This document shows, piece by piece, positions 1 to 5,456 of a stretch of DNA of 5,456 nucleotides. The DNA is from Fidelibacterota bacterium. GTDB lineage: Bacteria; Fidelibacterota; Marinisomatia; SCGC-AAA003-L08; D37C17. The stretch is taken from the NCBI GenBank assembly GCA_002707765.1, contig PANV01000005.1, forward strand, positions 27,448 to 32,903. The letters run 5' to 3'. The notes below the pieces were generated by a model. That model was not told the origin of the DNA. It did no database searches and saw only the letters and a list, made by a program, of their open reading frames with translations. Both the position numbers and the translations under genes were made by a program. Position 1 is the stretch's first letter; each line of letters begins with the position of its first letter.

Positions 1-960
1 TCAATACCTGTTTTTGAAGACTTAAATAAATTTGATTTAGAAAAAATTTCTAGATCTCAACTTGAAGCATGCATCTACGACTTAGCACAAAACCTTGGTA
101 TAAACTCCAAGAAAGTTAAAAATATTGTATCAGGAATATCAGGATCAATGGTAGATATTAGAGAAATTGCAACACTTGACATGCCAGATAAAGAACTATC
201 GGTTTCACTTGAACTTGAAGCTAAAAAACATATTCCACTTGATGGTACCGATCCTATTATTGATTATCACCACCTCGGTGTAAATAGTAAAGAAATTGAT
301 AAAATTAATGTTTTGCTTACTTCAACAACAAAAAACATAATTCAAGAACACGCTACCATGATTAAAAATTCTGGATTTAAACCTAATATTTTTGATACTG
401 ATCCTATTGCAATATCTAATAATTATCAATTTAATTATGATCTTCCTGAAGAAGGGACAGATGTAATTCTAAATATTGGTAACTCTAGTACTAATGTTGT
501 TGTTTGGGGTAAAAACTGTCCTTTCTTTTCAAGAAATATTGATATTTCTGGTAATTACTTTACAGCTGAAATAATGAGAAAATTTAATATTGATTATAAA
601 ACTGCTGAAGAAATGAAACTTGAAAAGGGCATTAAAGTATTTGAAGAAGAACCTTCGGAGGATTCTACTAGTATTGGTATCTCAGTGGAAAAAAGGACAC
701 CATATAATGATTTTGCGGAAGAGATTAAAAGGACTTTAAGATTTTATATGAAAAATAATAATCAAGCTTTTTTTAATAATTTTTACATAACTGGTGGTTC
801 AGCAAATTTAAAAGGTTTAAAAGATTTTATTGCAGATACACTTAGTGTAAAAGTTGAGATTTTAAATCCAATAAAAAAAATAAATTATAATGAAGTAGTT
901 GATGATATCAATCAATACTCTACAGCTATTGGACTTGCTCTGAGAGGATTAGAAAATTGA
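1..960 (+). CDS. pilM: Type IV pilus assembly protein PilM, actin-like ATPase fold (5' end missing)
   Basis: The frame is open from base 1 to the TGA at 958-960, giving 319 visible residues. PilM proteins are usually near 350, so roughly 30-40 N-terminal residues, including the first phosphate-binding motif, lie upstream. The ATG at 148 is internal: the residues before it (KNIVSGISGS) continue the PilM pattern in which a conserved Gly-Ser segment precedes the 'REI..P.MP..EL' region. Other matches to the family are LEAKKHIPLD (residues 72-81), NIGNSSTNVVV (158-168), the 'R-x-I-x-I-x-G-N-x-F-T' segment (178-188) and the adenosine-motif-like ITGGSANLKGL (263-273). No membrane segment or signal peptide is visible, as expected for a cytoplasmic protein. 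In known systems PilM binds the N-terminal tail of PilN and links the inner-membrane platform to the motor ATPases. The usual Asp of the DIG phosphate-2 motif is Asn158 here. FtsA and other actin-fold relatives are less likely because the pilN-Q genes follow directly. Confidence 0.93.
   Translation, partial: SIPVFEDLNKFDLEKISRSQLEACIYDLAQNLGINSKKVKNIVSGISGSMVDIREIATLDMPDKELSVSLELEAKKHIPLDGTDPIIDYHHLGVNSKEIDKINVLLTSTTKNIIQEHATMIKNSGFKPNIFDTDPIAISNNYQFNYDLPEEGTDVILNIGNSSTNVVVWGKNCPFFSRNIDISGNYFTAEIMRKFNIDYKTAEEMKLEKGIKVFEEEPSEDSTSIGISVEKRTPYNDFAEEIKRTLRFYMKNNNQAFFNNFYITGGSANLKGLKDFIADTLSVKVEILNPIKKINYNEVVDDINQYSTAIGLALRGLEN
942..947 (+). promoter_or_regulatory. Shine-Dalgarno for the TTG start of pilN
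   Basis: GAGAGG lies within the 3' end of pilM, nine bases before the TTG at 957-959. It is the only purine-rich Shine-Dalgarno match near that codon and supports a non-ATG start for pilN. Confidence 0.6.
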
Positions 961-1523
961 AACTTATAAAAATAAATCTTAATCAGACGGTAAGCAAGGC
1001 TCAACTTGATCAAATTAAAGAAGAGAAGAAACGTTGGTATATTTTTGGCTCATTAACATCTTTATTTATAATTTATTTACTATGGTTTAGTTTTATGAAC
1101 TACAGAATGAATAATATAATTGATAGTAGGCAAGAAACAATTGCAAAAATAATTAAAGATACAGAAGAGCTTAAAAAAAGTGGAAAAATAAACCTATCAA
1201 AAATTGATATAAAAACACTAAATAAATTTGAGAATAAAAGAATGTTTTGGGCTCCCAAGCTTATTGCCTTATCAGAAATTACTCCTGAAGACATGGCTAT
1301 AACAGGCTTAGATTTTGAAAATAAAAAATTACAAATCTCAGCAATATCTAAAATGGATAGAGGAGAAAAAGACTTTGATGTTGTTGAAGATTTCATGAAT
1401 AGGATTGATGAAAATGATGAATTCAATAAAGACTTTAAAAGTATTAAATTTGATTCAATGGAAAAAAGTAGAGCAAAGGGACAAGAAGTTCTTTCTTTTA
1501 CAATAAAAGCCAAACTAAAATGA
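957..1523 (+). CDS. pilN: Type IV pilus inner-membrane alignment protein PilN
   Basis: This 188-residue protein has the PilN layout: a short basic cytoplasmic tail beginning KLIKINLNQ, one transmembrane helix at about residues 28-47, a charged helical segment at about 50-75 (coiled coil) and a periplasmic ferredoxin-like C-terminal region from about 95. The tail matches the family's 'INLLP' PilM-binding motif, with LN in place of LLP. The segment MFWAPKLIALSEITPEDMAI (96-115) is the usual PilN pattern of W, then L..L, then P, leading into beta strands. The start is taken as the TTG at 957, which overlaps the pilM TGA by two bases (TTGA). It has a good Shine-Dalgarno and keeps the INL motif, whereas the first in-frame ATG lies inside the membrane helix (Met47) and would remove both tail and anchor. 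Known role: PilN heterodimerises with PilO and couples cytoplasmic PilM to the periplasmic complex. A GspL-type C-terminal domain is the alternative if the machine is type II secretion. Confidence 0.9.
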   Translation: MKLIKINLNQTVSKAQLDQIKEEKKRWYIFGSLTSLFIIYLLWFSFMNYRMNNIIDSRQETIAKIIKDTEELKKSGKINLSKIDIKTLNKFENKRMFWAPKLIALSEITPEDMAITGLDFENKKLQISAISKMDRGEKDFDVVEDFMNRIDENDEFNKDFKSIKFDSMEKSRAKGQEVLSFTIKAKLK

Positions 1524-2149
1524 GTAACCAAATTAAAAATATTTTAAAAAAAACAAACCTTGAAAATTTTGATTTTCAATTTTTACTTAATAGAAATATC
1601 ATTCTATTAATAGTAACTCTTTTATTTATTTCTTTAAATTATATTTTAGTATCGTTTTTTTTCATATCGAAAATTGATTTAATTGAAGAATTAGAAGAAG
1701 AACAAAAAATTGTTAATGAAAAATTTATAACAGCACAAATATTGTCTGAGGAATTAGATAATGTATATAGTGTATTTGAACAAAATTTAGCCGCTAATAA
1801 AAATGATCCTAAAAACAAAGAATCTAATATGTTGTTTTTAAAAGATTTGACAGATATTCTAGAAAAGCTGGAAATAAAATTAATTCAAATAGAACCTGGC
1901 GGAAAAAAAAGAAAAGGTTTGTTAACATTAATACCATATACTATGGAATTAAAATGTAATTATGAAGAAATAGGTAAATTAGTCACAGAATTAGAAGCAA
2001 GTAATAGATTAATTACAGTTGATGAAATTATAATTAAGAATGGAATAGAGAAAATAAAGAAAAATAGTAACAACCAAGATGCTATTAATGATGTTAAAAC
2101 AATTTTATCAATTAATACGGTAACATTAAATAAACCAAAACAAAAATAA
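1520..2149 (+). CDS. pilO: Type IV pilus inner-membrane alignment protein PilO
   Basis: This 209-residue bitopic protein has a cytoplasmic N-terminus of about 26 residues and a strongly hydrophobic helix at about 27-49. A Glu/Leu-rich coiled coil follows (about 53-85, including IEELEEEQK), then a periplasmic domain at about 100-205. That domain has the PilO-type sequence: 'LEKLEIKLIQIEPGG' near 113-127, then strands around IPYTMELKCNYEEIGKLVTEL and a second strand set ending LSINTVTLNK. It starts at an ATGA overlap with pilN and no clear Shine-Dalgarno is visible, so translation is probably coupled to pilN. Known role: it pairs with PilN and contacts PilP in the periplasm to align the inner-membrane complex with the secretin. 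Identification rests on topology, size and position between pilN and a PilP-like gene more than on invariant motifs, because PilO diverges quickly. A GspM-like protein is the equivalent in type II secretion. Confidence 0.85.
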   Translation: MSNQIKNILKKTNLENFDFQFLLNRNIILLIVTLLFISLNYILVSFFFISKIDLIEELEEEQKIVNEKFITAQILSEELDNVYSVFEQNLAANKNDPKNKESNMLFLKDLTDILEKLEIKLIQIEPGGKKRKGLLTLIPYTMELKCNYEEIGKLVTELEASNRLITVDEIIIKNGIEKIKKNSNNQDAINDVKTILSINTVTLNKPKQK

Positions 2150-2150
2150 T

Positions 2151-2648
2151 ATGAATCTCAGACAAAAATTTTTATGGAATCTTACTTTATCATTTTCAGT
2201 AATTATTTTACTATCTACTTCATATTATCAATATGATCGAAATACTAAAGTTCAAAAAGCATATAATAAATTTATTAATGAGGAAGTAGGAACTGATAAA
2301 GAATTACAAAATATGATATCAGAACTTGAACAAAATTTAAATGAAAGACAAAATACAAAGTTTAAATATAAAGAAAATCCATTAGACTTGACTAAAGTTA
2401 TAATGCTGGATGGGATTGCTTCCTCACAATCAGGTCAAAAAGGAATAGATTGTAGAGCTGCTTGGAGTAATGGAGACGGAACCTATTCTGCTATGTGCTT
2501 CTACAAATCTAATAGATATGCAGTAACTGTAGGTGATTCAATTGGTGGAGGAGTCATAACGACAATAACTGATTCAAAGGTATTTATATTTAAGGATGAT
2601 AAAGAACTAATTTTTAATTTTGGACTTGATAAATATGACAATAATTGA
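2151..2648 (+). CDS. pilP: PilP/GspC-like periplasmic bridging protein, membrane-anchored
   Basis: This 165-residue protein has a transmembrane or signal-anchor helix at about 8-26, a charged, probably extended or helical linker at about 30-75, and a small C-terminal beta domain. That domain resembles the PilP/GspC homology region: NPLDLTKVIMLDGIA (76-90) corresponds to the 'L..L.l.G.i' strand pair, and RYAVTVGDSIGGGVITTITD (122-141) matches the family's 'y.V..Gd.iG...G.V..I' signature. Known role: PilP links PilN/PilO to the periplasmic N-domains of the PilQ secretin. Unlike proteobacterial PilP, the N-terminus shows no lipobox cysteine, so it appears anchored by a helix, as GspC is. Cys101 and Cys116 lie in adjacent predicted strands and could form a disulfide. 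The gene starts one base after the pilO stop with no evident Shine-Dalgarno, so it is probably translationally coupled. The call depends on the C-terminal pattern plus position immediately before the secretin. Confidence 0.78.
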   Translation: MNLRQKFLWNLTLSFSVIILLSTSYYQYDRNTKVQKAYNKFINEEVGTDKELQNMISELEQNLNERQNTKFKYKENPLDLTKVIMLDGIASSQSGQKGIDCRAAWSNGDGTYSAMCFYKSNRYAVTVGDSIGGGVITTITDSKVFIFKDDKELIFNFGLDKYDNN

Positions 2649-2656
2649 AATTTTAC

Positions 2657-2660
2657 GGAG
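2657..2660 (+). promoter_or_regulatory. Shine-Dalgarno for pilQ
   Basis: GGAG is separated by six bases from the ATG at 2667. It is the only interval inside pilM-Q where the next gene has untranslated spacing and its own clear ribosome site, which fits independent initiation for the secretin. Confidence 0.6.
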
Positions 2661-2666
2661 ACATAA

Positions 2667-4073
2667 ATGAAATTTAAAACTTTTACATTAATACTTTTTA
2701 CTACAATCATAACAAGTTCTATTTATTGTGATGATCAAGTTGATAAAAATGAACCCACTGTATCTATTCATGCTGAAGACACTCATTTACCCACAATCTT
2801 ATCAATGCTTGCCAAACAAAGTGATTACAATATAGTTACTGGACCTAATGTCCAAACACAAGAAAAACTTACTATACATCTTGATGATGTACCAATTTCA
2901 CAAGCAATAAATTTAATTATTAGAGCATCGGGTCTTAGTTATGAGATAATAGGAAATTCAATTTTAGTTGCTAATAAAAGTAAATTAGACAAGGATATTG
3001 GTGTAAAACCTCATGTAATTAGTCTGCAATATGCTAATGCTGCAGCTGTTTCTGAATTATTGAAAGATATAACTCCATCAGTTCAAATTGATTTTTCTGG
3101 TAATAATTTACTTGTGACTGCTAGTCCAAAAAAAATTAATGAAATTGAAGCCATAGTAAAAGATATAGATACACCAGCCGTACAAATTATGTTAGAGGCT
3201 AGATTAATTGAAGTTTCTTTGAAAGATGAAGTAGAAATGGGAATTGATTGGGAAAAACTTGCATCAACAAGTATAATTTTTGCCGAGGGCGGTGCACCAA
3301 GATTTATGGGCAGAGATTCTAATGGTGAAGATATGTGGTTTACTCCTTATCCTGGAATGTCTCCTCAAATAATGACCGATGATAATGCAGGCTTAAAATG
3401 GCTAGATATTGAAGGATCTGCTCTTCCATCAGGTGTACTCCCTGAAGGCATGCTATTTACACGGGATTTAGAAAAAATTCAACCTTTTGGTAGACAACTA
3501 ACAGCATTTGATGTTACTTTAGATATGCTATTAAAAGATAATCAAGCAAATGTTTTAACAAATTCTCAAGTAGTTACACTTAATGGTCATGCTGCTACTA
3601 TAGATATGGTTGATGAGATTCCATATCTGGCTCAAAGTAGTGGATCAACTGGGAATATGCAAGTTTTAAAAGAAATCGTTGGTATTAGACTTCATATATT
3701 ACCCACTGTAAACTCAGATGGATATATTACAACTGAGGTAACACCAGAAGTGAGTTCAATCGTTGATTGGACATCTCAAGGTTATCCTTGGACAAAGAAA
3801 AGAAAATCTACAACAACTATTAGGGTCAAGGATAGCGAAACAATTGTAATTGCTGGTTTAGTTACTTCAGAAGCTATTACAACACAAAATAAATTTCCTA
3901 TTTTATGGAGAATCCCATGGGTAGGTAAAAAATTCTTTACACACTATTATGATACAGAACAAAAAACAGATTTGATTATTCAAGTTAAACCAACGATAAT
4001 TCAAGATAATTATTCAGGAATAAAAAAACAATATTATCACAAAGATGCAGAGAGAAAACTTGAAGTTAAATAA
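2667..4073 (+). CDS. pilQ: Type IV pilus / type II-like secretin PilQ (short form)
   Basis: This outer-membrane pore protein has 468 residues. A hydrophobic signal peptide covers about 1-21. Next come an STN-type N-domain (about 30-103: a VSIHAED strand, 'LPTILSMLAKQSDYNIV', 'LDDVPISQAINLIIRASGL') and a secretin N1-like KH fold (about 115-170: 'VISLQYANAAAVSELLKDI', 'IEAIVKDIDTPA'). The secretin core then begins with QIMLEARLIEVSL (173-185) and ends with the hallmark VIAGLVTSEAITTQNKFPIL (394-413), IPWVGKKFF and a DLIIQVKPTII strand. In the PilQ/GspD 'P-I-L-G-D-I-P' motif the Gly-Asp is Trp414-Arg415 here. It is short for a PilQ: there are no N-terminal AMIN domains and only one KH-like repeat. 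Residues about 199-275 form an aromatic and acidic insert inside the core, where the gate or wall hairpins of other secretins lie. The lysine/tyrosine-rich tail (447-468) may be a short S-domain-like extension. The ATG at 2667 is preceded by GGAG and directly begins the signal peptide. A GspD-like secretin is possible, but the pilM-P context favours PilQ. Confidence 0.93.
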   Translation: MKFKTFTLILFTTIITSSIYCDDQVDKNEPTVSIHAEDTHLPTILSMLAKQSDYNIVTGPNVQTQEKLTIHLDDVPISQAINLIIRASGLSYEIIGNSILVANKSKLDKDIGVKPHVISLQYANAAAVSELLKDITPSVQIDFSGNNLLVTASPKKINEIEAIVKDIDTPAVQIMLEARLIEVSLKDEVEMGIDWEKLASTSIIFAEGGAPRFMGRDSNGEDMWFTPYPGMSPQIMTDDNAGLKWLDIEGSALPSGVLPEGMLFTRDLEKIQPFGRQLTAFDVTLDMLLKDNQANVLTNSQVVTLNGHAATIDMVDEIPYLAQSSGSTGNMQVLKEIVGIRLHILPTVNSDGYITTEVTPEVSSIVDWTSQGYPWTKKRKSTTTIRVKDSETIVIAGLVTSEAITTQNKFPILWRIPWVGKKFFTHYYDTEQKTDLIIQVKPTIIQDNYSGIKKQYYHKDAERKLEVK

Positions 4074-4102
4074 CCATGTCTATTCAATAAATAATAATTT
4101 TC

Positions 4103-4107
4103 AGGAG
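4103..4107 (+). promoter_or_regulatory. Shine-Dalgarno for the Ig-domain lipoprotein gene
   Basis: AGGAG stands ten bases before the ATG at 4118, in the 44-base spacer after pilQ. This is the strongest ribosome site in the window. The spacer shows no stem-loop with a U-tract, so read-through from pilQ is plausible. Confidence 0.6.
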
Positions 4108-4117
4108 ATACGTAATA

Positions 4118-5456
4118 ATGCATAAATTAAATCTTAAATTATATTCATTACTCACATCAATTTTTCTACTATTAAATTTGTCATGTGAAGATGATTATCC
4201 AGTCATATTTGAAAATAATAATCTTTATTCGATTGAACTTACTCACAATGTTGTAAATGGTGAAAAAGACTATAATGATAATGGAGTCTTTGATAGATCA
4301 GAAATTATTGCAAACCTGAATATTGTTAGTTCTAACGGAACTGTTATTGAACCGTCTATTAATTCTGAAATAGAATTTGAAGTCATTTTCAATACTAATA
4401 CAGGTTATAGTCCGTACTTAGCTCTTTCTGATGGTTCTAGTTTAATAAATAATACTGCAACTACAGATTCACAAGGCAGAGTTATTTTAAATTGGATTGA
4501 TGGTAATTATCATGGTGAAGTAACAGTAATATGTTATTTCAATTCAGCTGAACAAGAATGGACTTCTGAGCCTTTAAACTTTACAGTATACTCAGTTTAT
4601 GATAAAGTTACAGAGCTAGCTCCTGTACCTCAAGATTTATCAGATGTTCAACTTAATGTTGGAACTATTTGGACAAATCCTCTAACAACAGTTGTCAAAC
4701 AAAATGAGACTGTTGTACCTAATATTAGTGTAAATATAAGTGATACTATTTATATCAATGGTCAACCTGAAATTTCTAAAGAATTAAACTATTTATACTT
4801 TACTGATATTTTGGGGACAACACTCACGGAATATACTGCACAATCGGATAGTAGTGGTATATCAACTTTTAATATTAATTTAATTCCTGATGATGAGTTA
4901 AGTACTATTTTCCAAAATAATGAATTATTTATTGAACAACCTATTTATGTTGAGAATGACAGTCTAAATTCTATTCTAGACTTTAATAATAATGGAGTTC
5001 CTGATTTAAGGGGAGTGATAAATTTGAGAATTAGTACCTCAACGGCAAATTCATTCAGTGTAATTGAAACTTTACTTCTCGACGTAAATCCAGATCAATT
5101 TATCATTATCGAAGAAAATAACGATAATTCATCAATAGGTGAAGAAAATAACGATAATTCATCAACAGGCTCGAGTGACGACAATGTACTTCTTACAGCG
5201 ACAGTAAGGGATGTAAATGGAAGTGGTATAGCGGGAATACCAGTTAGATTTTCTACCTCTGATATTTATGGAACCTTCACAACTAATAATGTTGTTTCTG
5301 GAAGTGATGGAACTTCACAGACCACACTACAAAACATCGTTGTTCCTAGTGCGAGTCAAATGTATGAAATGACATTAACAGCTGATATTTTAGACCCAAG
5401 CGATTCGAATCAAATTTTGAAAACTGTTTCACAAAACTTACAAGTAGGATATCAAT
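4118..5456 (+). CDS. Secreted lipoprotein-like Ig-domain (Big_1) surface protein, 3' end outside window
   Basis: The frame is open from ATG 4118 to the last base, giving 446 codons without a stop, so the protein is longer than seen. Residues 1-22 are a basic-then-hydrophobic signal peptide ending LNLSC, with Cys23 followed by Glu-Asp-Asp. This resembles a relaxed lipobox, although Asn at -3 is atypical. The body is Ser/Thr/Asn-rich and beta-like, with no transmembrane helix. Three copies of a Big_1-type 'D-x-x-G-x-x-x' turn-and-strand motif (near Asp117, Asp244 and Asp397) suggest at least three Ig-like units. The last (about 355-446: VLLTATVRDVNGSGIAGIPV, then RFSTSD) is a recognisable Big_1 domain of the invasin/intimin type. 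Two loops resemble EF-hand or thrombospondin-3 calcium sites: DYNDNGVFDRSE (51-62) and DFNNNGVPD (288-296). A doubled 10-residue linker repeat (332-351) precedes the Big_1 domain. Position after pilQ suggests co-expression with the pilus genes. The specific function is not recognised; adhesin or pilus-associated surface protein is inference. Confidence 0.85.
   Translation, partial: MHKLNLKLYSLLTSIFLLLNLSCEDDYPVIFENNNLYSIELTHNVVNGEKDYNDNGVFDRSEIIANLNIVSSNGTVIEPSINSEIEFEVIFNTNTGYSPYLALSDGSSLINNTATTDSQGRVILNWIDGNYHGEVTVICYFNSAEQEWTSEPLNFTVYSVYDKVTELAPVPQDLSDVQLNVGTIWTNPLTTVVKQNETVVPNISVNISDTIYINGQPEISKELNYLYFTDILGTTLTEYTAQSDSSGISTFNINLIPDDELSTIFQNNELFIEQPIYVENDSLNSILDFNNNGVPDLRGVINLRISTSTANSFSVIETLLLDVNPDQFIIIEENNDNSSIGEENNDNSSTGSSDDNVLLTATVRDVNGSGIAGIPVRFSTSDIYGTFTTNNVVSGSDGTSQTTLQNIVVPSASQMYEMTLTADILDPSDSNQILKTVSQNLQVGYQ
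5111..5170 (+). repeat. Two tandem 30-bp units, in frame, in the Ig-protein linker
   Basis: Unit 5111-5140 and unit 5141-5170 match at 28 of 30 bases; the first 25 bases are identical and the two differences are T/C changes near the end. Each unit encodes EENNDNSS followed by Ile-Gly or Thr-Gly. The 30-base period preserves the frame, so unit gain or loss would change only linker length between the calcium-loop region and the Big_1 domain. Confidence 0.95.

Noticed and set aside
148..150. ATG as a possible start of a shorter PilM
   Set aside because: The frame is open back to base 1, the upstream residues fit PilM, and no Shine-Dalgarno precedes this ATG.
1100..1531. A 143-residue open frame on the minus strand opposite pilN
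   Set aside because: It lies almost entirely within a well-supported pilN, is rich in Ser/Leu/Ile/Phe as expected for the complement of an AT-rich, Lys/Glu-rich gene, and has no recognisable domain.
1655..1662. Homopolymer runs of eight T or A (also at 873-880, 1546-1553, 1903-1910 and 3128-3135) as phase-variation sites
   Set aside because: Runs of eight are expected by chance in Lys/Phe-rich genes at about 30% G+C. None disrupts its frame and none sits at a promoter.
2501..2710. A 69-residue minus-strand frame across the pilP-pilQ junction
   Set aside because: It is short, has no motif and overlaps both coding genes and the pilQ ribosome site, so it is a shadow frame.
2727..2732. Cys21 of PilQ as a lipobox cysteine
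   Set aside because: The preceding residues Ser-Ile-Tyr do not fit a lipobox, since Tyr at -1 is disfavoured, so an ordinary signal peptide is more likely.
4074..4117. Possible terminator or promoter between pilQ and the lipoprotein gene
   Set aside because: No inverted repeat followed by a T-run is visible. The AT-rich sequence contains -10-like strings, but without a matching -35 at proper spacing they cannot be told from background.

Overview
The window is AT-rich: about 30% G+C overall, with hand-counted 60-base lines ranging from about 20 to 45%. It is densely coded, with every supported gene on the + strand and no gap longer than 44 bases. The gene order pilM-pilN-pilO-pilP-pilQ is the classic alignment-complex and secretin operon of a type IV pilus machine, or a closely related type II secretion-like machine. 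This points to a Gram-negative (diderm) bacterium. The low G+C, the very short secretin, the membrane-anchored rather than lipidated PilP-like protein, and the Ig-domain lipoprotein with a relaxed lipobox would fit an FCB-type lineage such as a marine Marinimicrobia-like organism. That placement is only a weak inference.

Layout: bases 1-960 are the 3' part of pilM, whose reading frame is open from base 1, so its true start lies upstream. pilN (957-1523) starts at a TTG that overlaps the pilM stop. pilO (1520-2149) starts in an ATGA overlap with pilN. The PilP-like gene (2151-2648) follows after one base. pilQ (2667-4073) follows after 18 bases and has its own Shine-Dalgarno sequence. After 44 bases with no visible terminator, a long frame (4118 to the window end, incomplete) encodes a secreted lipoprotein-like protein built of Ig-like domains.

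Expected working model, from the known pathway: PilM is a cytoplasmic actin-fold protein that binds the short cytoplasmic N-terminus of PilN. PilN and PilO are bitopic inner-membrane proteins that pair through periplasmic coiled coils and ferredoxin-like domains. PilP bridges PilNO to the periplasmic N-domains of the PilQ secretin, which forms the outer-membrane pore. The downstream protein is not a canonical part of this set. It has a signal peptide ending in Ser-Cys followed by acidic residues, two EF-hand/TSP3-like calcium-loop motifs, a 10-residue tandem repeat in a hydrophilic linker, and a C-terminal Big_1 (invasin/intimin-type) Ig domain. Its position suggests a surface or pilus-associated role, which is the most interesting open question here.

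No RNA gene, mobile element, CRISPR array, promoter or rho-independent terminator could be supported.
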